The position numbers and the translations under genes are program-made. 64,000 bases of DNA from Thermoflexaceae bacterium (lineage in GTDB: Bacteria > Chloroflexota > Dehalococcoidia > Tepidiformales > Tepidiformaceae). Positions within the stretch are counted from its first letter, which is position 1. Every line of letters begins with the position of its first letter. Location of the stretch: the NCBI GenBank assembly GCA_015075555.1, contig JABTUD010000001.1, forward strand, positions 310,001 to 374,000, read 5' to 3'. Below are positions 34,998-44,526 of the stretch, in pieces. A model generated the notes under the pieces. That model searched no databases, was not told the DNA's origin, and saw nothing but the letters and a program-made list of their open reading frames with translations.

Positions 34998-36070
34998 ATG
35001 CTGGCGGTGCTTGCAGTAGCGGGCACGGTGCTCGCCTGGGCAGCCTTCAATGCCCGGCCCCTGTCGACCGATTCGAGGGTGGCAGTCTACGAGCCGGTCG
35101 AGGCATCGCGGGTACGGGCAATCGCGTATTCGGTACCGGGCGCTGGCGTTGACAACGTGTATGTGCGTTCAGTGGAACCTGGCGCCGAACCAACCCTGAT
35201 TGCAGCATTCCCATACGTGTATGGCCTGCACGCGCGCAGTTCGGCCTCGCCCGGGCCGACACCATTGCTGTCCTGTCGGTGTCCAGCGACCCGACAGTCG
35301 CACGCATGACACTGCTTGGCCTGGCCGGCGGAGCCTCGGCGGTGGTGCCGGCGGAGTTCGACTACCTTTCAACCCTCGCCTGGAGCCAGGACGGCTGGAC
35401 GGTTGCCGGGGTGCGGTCGGGGCCACCCGACAGCAGCGGCCGTGTGGCGGCAGACATCGTCGAGGTCGACGTGCGGACGGGAGCAGCTGCCACGGTGGCC
35501 AGTTTCGATGGGGTCTTCGAGGCGGCGCCGGCGGGTTACTCACCGGGAGGCGACCGGCTGTACGTGGTTACAGTCAGCCAGACGGGCTCGACACTCTGGG
35601 CCGTGCAGGATGGCACGGTAGAAAAGGCCGGCGTCCTTAGTGCCGGGCGCACGCGCGACTGGGCCCTGAGCCCCGACGGCGCCCGGCTCGCCTACATAGA
35701 CATCCGCGCCGGAAGCGATCGCGCCTACATCGGCCGGACCATGCTGCTGGCGACTGGCGCGATCAGTGAGCAGCCCGCCCCGGCCGACCAGATTGGCGTT
35801 GCCTGGACACCCGGTTCTGAGGTCCCTGACTTCGGAGGACCGGGCGGGTCCGTTCAGCTCACCGGCGCCGAAGAGGAGGGCGCCTACGTGGTTCCCGTGC
35901 GCTGGTCACCCGACGGGACAGTGCTTGCCGCGCGGGTGTTCGCAGCGGAAGGCGGGAGTGAGCGGCAGATTGCAGGCGAGACGCTGGAGCTCACCACCGC
36001 CGAGAGCCGGCTGTTCCTGACGGACAGGCCGGGCGCCTGGGCATTTGGGTTTGTGATCGATGCAGAATAG
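34998..36070 (+). CDS. Membrane-anchored beta-propeller-like protein, copy 1, one frameshift
   Basis: Begins at ATG 34998 with one membrane helix (MLAVLAVAGTVLAWAAF) and an outside domain. The first frame runs to about 35235 (IAAFPYVYGLHAR); the frame shifted by one base continues FGLARADTIAVLSVSSDPTV and runs to the TGA at 36070. A missing base near 35231-35241 restores about 358 residues. WD40/TolB-like repeats (WSQDGWTVAGVR, ALSPDGARLAYIDIRAG, VRWSPDGTVLAARVF) indicate a beta-propeller. It is paralogous to the next gene, which it overlaps by 11 nt. No enzymatic motif; function unknown, probably binding outside the cell. Confidence 0.7.
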
Positions 36071-37205
36071 CCGCGACCGCGTCGTCCGCGGAGCAAGGAA
36101 GGCGAACGCCGGGAGCAGAGCGCCGCGAGCGGTCATCGTTCTCACCCTGCTGGGAACGGTGGTGGCCACGTTGCCCATCATTGCGGCGGTCCTGGGACTG
36201 CGCGGTGGCTCACCGGGCACCCGGACCGCGTATGCCTCGGCCCCGGCAGGCGAATACGTTGTGGTGGCACAGGCGGGGGAGGAAGCGGACACGGTCTTCG
36301 TTGCCGCGGCCAGCGGCAGCGGGAGCGCGATGGAGATCGCCCGCATCCCGCACCTGCGAGGCTATTCGGCCACCGGAACCGTTTCGCCCGATGGGCGCCG
36401 GCTGGCACTCGTCGTCGCAGAGGGTGGCACCCCGGTCCGCCCGGTGGCGTCGCTCTACGTACTGGACCTCGGCAGCGCGGCCGTTGCGCGAGTTGCGAAC
36501 GGAGTTGACCACCTTCAGGCCGCCGTCTGGGCGCGCGACGGCCGGTCAATCTATTTCACGCGGACGGCAGAGAGCGGAAACCCTGTGACGCGAGCCGCCG
36601 TCTGGCGGGCGAACGCCGGGGGCGGTAGCGAAGAGGAAGTTCTCAGCTTCGAAGGCGTGCTTGGCGTGTTCGTGGTGGGGCCTGATGCATCGGGGCGACT
36701 GGTTTCAGTCGTGATCGATAGCCGGGGCTCCACTGCCTACCGCGACGGCACAATTGCGGCCCACCTGAGCACGCAGATCACGCGGGACTGGGAACTGAGC
36801 CCCGACGGCGAGAGCATGGCGTTCATTGAAAGCGATGCCACATCCGGGTTGCGCTACCGGGCAAAGACGGTGGCGCTTGGCGAGGGCATCGCAACAGGCG
36901 GGGTGGCTGCTCAATTCGCGGGCGATGGTCAGCAGCTTGGCGTGTCGTGGAAGCCGGGCTCGGACGCACCCACATTCGGCCAGGAACCGGCAGGCGCCGA
37001 CGGCGGGGTCACGGCACAGGCGGCGGCGAGCGGCTTCGACGTTCCCCTGGCGTACTCGCCCGGGGGAGGCCGGCTGGCCGTGCAGCGCTGGACCGGACCC
37101 AGCTTTGAGCGCCCGGGCAACGTGGTTCTGGAGCTTGTGGCAGAAGACGGCTCTCGCACCCCGCTGCCGGAGTACACGAGGTTCTACGGATGGGCAGTCC
37201 GCTGA
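36060..37205 (+). CDS. Membrane-anchored beta-propeller-like protein, copy 2
   Basis: 381 residues: a basic N-terminus, one membrane helix (AVIVLTLLGTVVATLPIIAA, about residues 24-43) and an extracytoplasmic propeller with SPDG-type repeats (GTVSPDGRRLALVVAEGG, AAVWARDGRSIYFTRTAESG, WELSPDGESMAFIESDA, LAYSPGGGRLAVQRW). Blade order and the SWKPGSDAPTFG segment match WTPGSEVPDFGG of the preceding gene, so the two arose by duplication. It overlaps the previous gene by 11 nt and the transglycosylase-like gene by 16 nt: three coupled envelope genes. Function unknown. Confidence 0.78.
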   Translation: MQNSRDRVVRGARKANAGSRAPRAVIVLTLLGTVVATLPIIAAVLGLRGGSPGTRTAYASAPAGEYVVVAQAGEEADTVFVAAASGSGSAMEIARIPHLRGYSATGTVSPDGRRLALVVAEGGTPVRPVASLYVLDLGSAAVARVANGVDHLQAAVWARDGRSIYFTRTAESGNPVTRAAVWRANAGGGSEEEVLSFEGVLGVFVVGPDASGRLVSVVIDSRGSTAYRDGTIAAHLSTQITRDWELSPDGESMAFIESDATSGLRYRAKTVALGEGIATGGVAAQFAGDGQQLGVSWKPGSDAPTFGQEPAGADGGVTAQAAASGFDVPLAYSPGGGRLAVQRWTGPSFERPGNVVLELVAEDGSRTPLPEYTRFYGWAVR

Positions 37206-39025
37206 GCCCGCGCATGGTGCTGCTGGCGGTTCTCGCCCTGGGGGTGGCCGCCTACGGGACAGGCCTCAACGGGAAGGAGGCGCGCGCCTGCGGCAGCGCG
37301 GGCCCGTTTGACTTCGATACCTACGAGCTCGAACAGTACGTGGCGCGCTACAACGCCGCGATCGAGCTCGTCGTCGAGGGCAAGGCGATCCCGGCGGGCA
37401 TGGCCGTCGCCGGGGAGACGATCGATCTGCGCTACCAGGGCCTTCTGAAGGGGCCGCGCGCCGAGCGGACCACCACTGCGGATCCATCGCTGCGAATACC
37501 GCCCTCCATCTACAAGTCAATCGTCTGGGTTGAGTCAAACTGGGCGAACGGCTCGGGCTCGGTTCCGTGGGGTGGCGTTGGCCCTGTGCTTCGTTCGTTC
37601 GATTGCGGGTACGGCCTCGGGCAGGTGACGACAGGCATGGCCAACGGCTCGGGGTTTCCATCGGCCAAGCAGGCCGCCGTGGGAACGCACTTCCTCTTCA
37701 ATATCGCCGAGGGGGTGCGCATTCTCGCCGACAAGTGGAACAGCGCACCGAAGTACCGGCCGATCGCCGGGAACGGCGACCCGGCGGCGCTGGAGGACTG
37801 GTACTACGCGGTCTGGAGCTACAACGGTTTCGCGTTCAGCAACCATCCTCTCAACCCGGCCCGGGACCCGCTACGCGGCGGCGGCGAGGCGAGCCCGGTC
37901 TACCACTGCTATGAGCCATCGGCGCCGGGCTACCAGACCAACAGCAACGGCGGGCTCATGTTCGGTTATGGCGACTACACCTACCCGGAGCGCGTCTACG
38001 GCTGCATGCGCTACCCGCCGGCAACTCCCGATGGGCAGCAGGGCTGGACGCCGCCAGCGCAGCCACCGCCGGTCCCGGGAGCGCCGAAGTTCGCAGTGGG
38101 CGAGGTGGCGCTGATTCGTGTCGACGACTGCGTCAATCTCCGGCCGACGCCCAGCAAGCAGCAACCACCGAAGGGCTGCCTGGCGAACGGCATGGAGGTG
38201 ACCGTGCTCGGAGGGCCGGTGGCCGCCGAGGACCTTGTCTGGTGGAACGTGAGTTCGGCCATCTACGGCGATGGGTGGGTGGCGGAGACCTTCCTCGCGA
38301 AGAAGAACGCGACCCTGCAGGGCCCCCGCATGTGGATGCCGCAGGAGTTCGCCATGCCCAACTTCTCCATCGCGGCGGTGGCAACCGCGTTCCAGCCTGC
38401 CAACTTCGAATCGTGCGAAGACGCCGGGTTTGCCGGGGGGTGCCCGGCCATGGACTTCCCGACGAGCATCCCGGAGCTGGGCGTGGCCACGCACCCTGAC
38501 ACAACACCGCCAGCCAATCCAGCGGAGGCGGCAGCTTTCCTGGGCAATCCGCACCTTTCCTTCACCGGTGCGACCGAGGCCAAGCTCGTGGCTTATGTCG
38601 ACGGCGTGGTTACTTCGACCACGGTCACGGTGACGAACACCGGCACCTGGATCGGGCCGTTCAGGGTGCGCAGCTCGGCTCCGTGGCTCATTGCAAGGCA
38701 TGCAGGCGACAGCGCGACGCGGACGGTGGATGGGGGCGTGGCGATCGGAAGGGAGACCGATGTCGTGACGCAGAAGGCCACCTCAAGCCAGCCACGCGTT
38801 GCCCAGAAGGGGTACGAGAGCGTACTGATGGTGACCCTCGACACCGCCACCATGCCAACGGGGACGCACGAGGCCACGCTCTGGATTGAGCCGCTGCTGG
38901 GAGGAGGCGCCCCGTTCGTGCTGGCCGTGACGGCAACGAACCACGGCGCACCCGCGCCGGGCGGCACGCCCCCGCCGGTCAATTCGAATCGGGCGGTCGC
39001 CCCGGGGCTGAGCGCCGACCGTTAA
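37190..39025 (+). CDS. Secreted lysozyme/transglycosylase-like protein with SH3 and Ig-like domains
   Basis: 611 residues. Signal peptide MVLLAVLALGVAAYG near the start; then a lysozyme-like fold with IPPSIYKSIVWVESNWANG (candidate catalytic Glu in VESNW) and SFDCGYGLGQVTTGMANGS, the usual SLT pattern E...GLxQ. The partner region is LEDWYYAVWSYNGFAFSNHP. A bacterial SH3-like domain follows (VGEVALIRVDDCVNLRPTPS to GDGWVAETFLA, about residues 300-365). The C-terminus is a BACON/Ig-like domain (TTVTVTNTGTWIGPFRVRSS). It likely cuts or binds peptidoglycan or another cell-wall glycan. Coupled to the two propeller genes upstream. Confidence 0.8.
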   Translation: MGSPLSPRMVLLAVLALGVAAYGTGLNGKEARACGSAGPFDFDTYELEQYVARYNAAIELVVEGKAIPAGMAVAGETIDLRYQGLLKGPRAERTTTADPSLRIPPSIYKSIVWVESNWANGSGSVPWGGVGPVLRSFDCGYGLGQVTTGMANGSGFPSAKQAAVGTHFLFNIAEGVRILADKWNSAPKYRPIAGNGDPAALEDWYYAVWSYNGFAFSNHPLNPARDPLRGGGEASPVYHCYEPSAPGYQTNSNGGLMFGYGDYTYPERVYGCMRYPPATPDGQQGWTPPAQPPPVPGAPKFAVGEVALIRVDDCVNLRPTPSKQQPPKGCLANGMEVTVLGGPVAAEDLVWWNVSSAIYGDGWVAETFLAKKNATLQGPRMWMPQEFAMPNFSIAAVATAFQPANFESCEDAGFAGGCPAMDFPTSIPELGVATHPDTTPPANPAEAAAFLGNPHLSFTGATEAKLVAYVDGVVTSTTVTVTNTGTWIGPFRVRSSAPWLIARHAGDSATRTVDGGVAIGRETDVVTQKATSSQPRVAQKGYESVLMVTLDTATMPTGTHEATLWIEPLLGGGAPFVLAVTATNHGAPAPGGTPPPVNSNRAVAPGLSADR

Positions 39026-39065
39026 GGCGAGCCCTGCGATCCGGGGCCCGCAGTGGCCCGTTTCC

Positions 39066-41122
39066 TCAGTGTGCCGCTTCAGCGGCCTTCTTGTGCTCTG
39101 CGATGACCTTCTGGGCGATATTCGATGGGACCTCGCCGTAATGGTCGAACTCGAGCTCAAAGAGGCCGCGACCCTGGGTGATGGAGCGAAGGTCTGAGGC
39201 GTAGCGCTGGACCTCGGCAAGGGGCACCTCGGCCTCAATGGCGCTCATGCCACCATCAGGGTTGATGCCGTGGATCTTGGCGCGGCGCGTGTTGAGGTCA
39301 CTGACGATGTCGTAAGCGTTTGCTTCAGGGGCGCGGACCCTGATGGCATGATGGGTTCGAGCAGGGTGCTGGAGGCGCCGGCCACGGCCTCTTTGAGGGC
39401 CTGGGAGGCGGCGAGCTTGAACGACATCTCGCTTGAATCGACGGGGTGGTGCTTGCCATCGAAGAGCACGACCTGGCAGTCGGTGAGCTCGTAGCCAGCG
39501 ACGACGCCTTCGCGGGCCGTTTCGAGGACGCCCTTTTCGACAGCGGGGATGAACTCCCGGGGAACGGAGCCGCCAACCACGCGTTCCGAGAACTGCAGGC
39601 CAGCGCCCCGCGCCAGCGGGCTAATCTCCAGGGCAACGCGGGCGTACTGGCCATGGCCGCCCGTCTGCTTCTTGTGGGTGTAGTCGGCCGTTCCCTTCTT
39701 TGCGATTGTCTCGCGATAGGGGACGCGAGGCAGGCTGAGCTCAACGTCGACATTGAACTTGCGCTTGAGGCGCTCGATGGTGACATCGAGGTGCGCATCG
39801 CCGAGCCCCGACAGGATCACCTCGCCGGTGGCGCTATCGCGGGTAAGGCGGAGGCCCGGGTCCTCTTCAAGGAGACGTTGCAGGCTCGGGCCGAGCTTGT
39901 CGACCGCCGCCTTCGATGCGGGCCTCACGGCCATGCTGTGCACCGGGTTGGGGAAGGCAATCCCGGGCAGGACGAACTGCTGCTCCTTTGCACAGAGCGT
40001 ATCGCCGGTGGCGGTGTGGGCGAGCTTCGCGACCGCGCCGATGTCTCCGGCCGAGAGCTTCGCAATCGGCTCCTGCTCCTTGCCGCGCTGCAGGTACAGG
40101 GTGCCGAGGCGCTCGTCGGCGCCCTTGTTGGCGTTCCAGAGGTGGCTGTCGGAGGTAACGGTGCCGCTGATGAGGCGCAGGTAGGTGAGCTTGCCGACGT
40201 ATGGGTCAGCGGCAGTCTTGAAGACCAGGGCGGCGACGGGACCATCGCTCCTGGCCACGAGAGAGGCGTCGCCGGCGGCGATGGGTTCGCGATCGGCGGG
40301 GGAGGGCCCACTTGCGGCGATGACCTGCAACAGGCGGCGGACGCCTGTCTGCTTTGCGGCGGCCGTGCAGACGACGGGGATGATGAGCCCCTGGTCAAGG
40401 CCACCGTGAAGTGCGCGCGCGAGCTCCTCTTCGGTGAGCGCCTCGTCAGCGAAGTACTTGGTCATCAGGTCTTCATCGGTCTCGACGATGGCCTCGATGA
40501 GGCTGCTGCGAAGCGATTCCGCCTCCTCTCTCAGGGCAGCGGGCACGTCGGCTTCCTCGGCGCGGTCTCCCATGTAGGCCTTCATGTGGAGCAGGTCGAC
40601 GAGGCCCGTGAAGGTTTCGTGCGAGCCGATGGGGAGCTGAAGGGGCGCAACCTTCGTACCCCAACGCTGCTGGGCCGCGGCCAGGACGCCGGCGAAGTTG
40701 GCGTTCTCGCGGTCCATCCGGTTCACAACGATGAGCCGGGGCAGCTTGAGCCGCTCGGCGATCTGCCACGCGCGGTCGGTGCCTACCTCGGGACCAGAAA
40801 CCGCGTCAAGGACAATAAGCGCAAGGTCGGCCGCTTGCGCGCCACAGATGACCTCAGAGACGAAGTCGGCGTAGCCGGGCGTGTCGATGAGGTTGATCTT
40901 CCTGCCTTCCCATTCGACGGGGAGAAGAGCGAGGTTGAGACTGAATTTCCGTTTGTGCTCGTCGTCGTCGTAGTCGCTGACGGTATTGCCCTCTTCTACG
41001 CTTCCCATGCGAGTGACGGCGCCGCTAACGAACAGGGCGGCCTCGCCGAGGGTGGTCTTGCCGACGCTGCCGTGACCCATGAGGACAACGTTACGGATGT
41101 CCTCGGTGGCATAGACTTTCAT
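39066..41122 (-). CDS. Elongation factor G-2-like GTPase, one frameshift
   Basis: EF-G paralogue, about 685 residues when restored. ATG at 41122 with GGAGG 8 nt upstream. GTPase motifs: VVLMGHGSVGKTTLGEA (P-loop), LIDTPGYADFVSEV (G3) and LIVVNRMDRENANF (G4). Switch I lacks the RGITI of canonical EF-G and reads EEGNTVSDYDDDEHKRK, as in the Thermus EF-G-2 group. Domain IV includes GGHGQYARVALEI. After LLEPIM near 39347 the frame shifts by one base and continues RAPEANAYDIVSDLNTRRAK to the true end YGEVPSNIAQKVIAEHKKAA at 39066. It probably acts in ribosome recycling or stress rather than as the main EF-G. Confidence 0.85.
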
Positions 41123-41328
41123 AGGCCCAACCTCCACATGCACCGTGACGACGGGGATATGGAGGCGATTCTACGCGCGATGCAGGAAGGCTCCAACCCG
41201 GCGATTTGCGGTCCGTGCACGGCGTTGGCGCGACGACAGGCGGCGCGGCAGAGGTGTAGCAAGAACCCGGGCCCGCACGCGGGTCGTGCGCGAGCGCCAC
41301 GGACTGTAGACTCAACTGGCCCGCACGG

Positions 41329-44090
41329 ATGTTCGAACGGATGAGCCGCATATTTGTCGCCCTGGACCTGGAAACGACCGGCCTGGACCCGGTCCGCGAC
41401 CGCATCATTGAGATTGGCGCTGTGCGGTTCACGGCCAACGGCGATGAAGTGGATAGCTTCCACACGCTGGTCAATCCCGGGCGGCCGCTCCCGTATTTCA
41501 CGGAGAGACTGACGGGAATCACGGCCGCGGAGGTGCGCGGCGCCCCGGCCCTGGACGATGTCGCGGACGAGTTGCGCGGGTTTGTCGGCGGGGAGCCGGT
41601 AGTGGGCCAGAACGTCGGCTTTGACCTTGCCTTCCTGAGGCGCGAGGCGATCGTGTTCGAGGGAGGAGCATTCGACACCGCCAGCATGTCCCGGTTTCTC
41701 ATCCCCGGGCGGCAGTCGCGGGGATTGATGGACCTGGCGGCCACCCTCGGGGTAGAGGCGGGCGACCACCACCGGGCGCTGGCCGATGCGCGCACAGCGG
41801 CGGCGATCTTCGTCGCGCTCCTGCGCCGGGCGGAAGAGATCCCGGGTGAACGGCGGGAGCAGCTGGTCAGGCTTGTTTCAATCCAGGACCCGGCCCTGGC
41901 GACGCTGATCGCCGGCGACGGGGGAACCCCCGCGAATGCCTCCGGGCAGACGTTGCCAGTGCCGCGCAAGGTCGAAAGCGCCCCGCCCCTGGTTCGGAAG
42001 GAAAAGCGTGTAGCAGTATCGGAAGGCGCCGTCCGTGAGGCCTTCCGGACGGCCATGGGCGTGCTGGAGCAGTTCGAAGAGAGGCCAGAACAGGTGACGA
42101 TGGCGGCGGCGGTGGCGGAGTCGTTCCGGCGTGGCGGTCACTACCTTGTAGAGGCCGGCACTGGCGTTGGGAAGTCGCTGGCGTACCTCGTTCCGGCGGC
42201 GCTGAACGCCATCCGCAACGGCGAGCGCGTGGTGATATCGACCAACACCATCAACCTGCAGGAGCAGCTGCTGAAGAAGGACATCCCCGCGCTGCGGCGG
42301 ATCCTGGTGGCGGCCGGGGCGATCGAAAAGGAAGAGGAGCTGCGGGCGAGTCTGCTCAAAGGGCGGGGGAACTACCTGTGCATGCAGCGGTTTGTCGCCA
42401 GCTACGCGGCCGGGCTCGGCGACCCGGACTTCGCCCACCTCGGCGCTTCACTGCTGCTCTGGCTCCCGGAGACAGAGACGGGCGACCGGGCGGAGCTCAA
42501 CCTGGACCAGGGCGACTGGCTTACGTGGCAGCGGATGTCGGCGCAGGATGCGGACTGCCTCTCGCGCCAGAACCGCTTCGTACGCGACGGCCAGTGCTTC
42601 CTTCTGCGGGCGCGCAAGGGGGCGGAAGCGGCGCACCTTGTCATCGTCAACCACGCCCTGCTGCTGGCGGACATCGCTTCGGGAGGGAGTGCGCTCCCCC
42701 CATACGACCACCTGATCATCGATGAAGCCCACAACCTGGAGGACCAGGCGACACAGCAGTTCGGGGCTTCGATCAGCAGGCGGCGGTTTGCAGAGGCCCT
42801 GGACGGGCTCTTTCGGCGAGGGAACCGGGAGCGCCGCGATGGCGGAGCCGCGACCCTCGTGCGAACGCTCCCCGAAGGCGGCGCGACCATGGCCGGCCGG
42901 GCGCTGGAAGAGGCCGTCACCCGGGCGCACACCGGGCTGGCGCCGTGCTTCGAGGCCCTTGGCAGGCAGACTCGCGACGGCAGTAGTGACGATGACCGCC
43001 TGCTCGTGACTCGCGCGGTGCGCGCCCGTCCCGCATGGGCCGAAACGGAGCTGGCGTGGGACGCACTCGACCGGGCCCTCAAGGAAGTGAACGACCGGGC
43101 GCTGAACGCAGCCCGCATCCTGGCTCAGACGCCCGCAGTGGAAGATGCAGAGGCACTCGCCGGGGAGATCCAGTCAGCAGCGTGGAAGGTCGAAGAGATG
43201 CGCCTGGAGCACGCGGGCCTGATGGGCGCACACGACGACGAGACCATCGTCTGGATCAGCCGGGAGCGTGACGGGGCCGGGACCCTGAATGCGGCCCCCC
43301 TTGATGTGGGCCCGACGCTCTGGGAGAGCCTGTTTTCGAAGAAGAGCACGGTGGTGGCCACGAGCGCGACGCTCTCCGCCGCGGGGAGCATGGACTATTC
43401 GGCACGACGGCTGGGCCTGGAGTCGCCGGAGAGCCTGATGCTGGGTTCTCCGTTCGACTACAAGTCATCGACGCTGCTGGCGGAGTTCACCGACGTGCCG
43501 GAGCCTTCGGCCCGGGGGAACCTGGAATCAGTGGCGCGCGCGGTGGCGGAGCTCGTCCGGGCCTCGCAGGGGCGGGCCCTGGCGCTGTTCACATCGCACT
43601 CTTCGTTGCGCGAAGTGGCCAGCCTGGTCCGCCCGGAACTGGAGGGGGAGGGAATCGCGGTTCTTGCGCAGGGGCTGGACGGTTCGCCGAGGCAGCTGAC
43701 GGAGAACCTGATGGCCAACCCCCGTACGGTGGTTCTGGGCACATCCCTCGTTCTGGGAGGGGTCGATATTCGCGGCGAAGCGCTCTCGTTGCTCATCATT
43801 GCGCGGCTGCCCTTGCAGTTCCCAGCGACCCCGTCACACGGGCCCGGTCCGAGCAGTATTCGAACCCGTTCGGCCAGTATTCCCTGCCGCAGGCTATCCT
43901 CCGTTTCCGCCAGGGGTTCGGCCGGCTCATCCGCGACCGGAACGACCGCGGTGTCGTCGCGGTGCTTGATCCCCGGACTTACCAGAAGCAGTACGGGCGC
44001 CAGTTCATGGCGGCACTGCCCGAGTGCACGAGGATCAGAGCCGAAACCGCGGCCGTAGCTGTGCGTGTTCGCGAATGGCTGCAAGGTTGA
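41329..44090 (+). CDS. dinG: DinG-family helicase with N-terminal DnaQ-like 3'-5' exonuclease, one frameshift
   Basis: About 920 residues when restored. N-terminal DEDDh exonuclease: FVALDLETTGLDPVRDRIIE (Exo I), VVGQNVGFDLAFLRREAI (Exo II), HHRALADARTAAAIF (Exo III). Then an XPD/DinG superfamily 2 helicase: VEAGTGVGKSLAYLVPAALN (Walker A), IIDEAHNLEDQAT (DEAH). Iron-sulfur-type cysteines are weak (C near RGNYLCMQRF and DADCLSRQNRF). Near 43810-43818 (CTGCCCTTGCAG) one base is missing; the shifted frame reads VPSDPVTRARSEQYSNPFGQ and RFRQGFGRLIRDRNDRGVVA (motif VI) to TGA at 44090. An in-frame ATG at 41341 is an alternative start. Confidence 0.88.
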
Positions 44091-44476
44091 CCACGATAGA
44101 GCGCCTTGGGTTGCCCTGCATGGGGCGCCGGTTCTGCCTTGAGGCTGCGCCATCACGGCCGGGGCAGGTACTGGTGGTCTCGCTCGGCGATGGGCAGGCG
44201 GCCGGCACTATCAGCCTGGAGGCCGGCAGTGAGCCACAGGTCCTTCTGATACACCGCCTGTGCATCGATGAGGGCAGGCGCGGCTACGGCGCGGGGTCCG
44301 AGGCGGCGCGGCTCCTACTCAGGGCAGCCGTGGCCTCGGGGTACTCGACCGTGCGCGCCTGGGCTCCAGGGGCAAGGGGCCTTGCGCTGTACTTCTGGGT
44401 GAGGATGGGCCTTCGCCCGCTTCATGGCGAGGGTCCGGACGGCGGCATCTGGCTGGAGCGACGAACAGGAGAGTGA
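44075..44476 (+). CDS. GNAT-family N-acetyltransferase
   Basis: 133 residues from the ATG at 44075, which overlaps the restored end of dinG by 16 nt. The upstream extension back to 44024 would be only an alternative frame of dinG. GNAT core: LLIHRLCIDEGRRGYGAGSE with the acyl-CoA-binding R-R-G-x-G-A motif, AARLLLRAAVASGYSTVRAW, and ALYFWVRMGLRPLHGEGP. Substrate unknown. Its stop codon lies within the first arm of the hairpin at 44473-44499. Confidence 0.8.
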   Translation: MAARLTTIERLGLPCMGRRFCLEAAPSRPGQVLVVSLGDGQAAGTISLEAGSEPQVLLIHRLCIDEGRRGYGAGSEAARLLLRAAVASGYSTVRAWAPGARGLALYFWVRMGLRPLHGEGPDGGIWLERRTGE

Positions 44477-44499
44477 GGGCGCCTGGTTGGCGCCCTCAC
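44473..44499. terminator. Strong hairpin between convergent genes
   Basis: GTGAGGGCGCC-TGGTT-GGCGCCCTCAC: a perfect 11-bp stem with a 5-nt loop, in the 50-nt gap between the convergent GNAT and esterase genes. Symmetric, so it could work in both directions, but no T-tract follows on either side. Confidence 0.55.
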
Positions 44500-44526
44500 C
44501 CCGGAGGCCGCTGACCGTCCTGGCGC

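Noticed and set aside
39446-41344. 632-codon forward-strand open frame
   Set aside because: It lies opposite the EF-G-2 gene; its sequence has no domain and reflects the GC-rich codon pattern of the reverse-strand gene.
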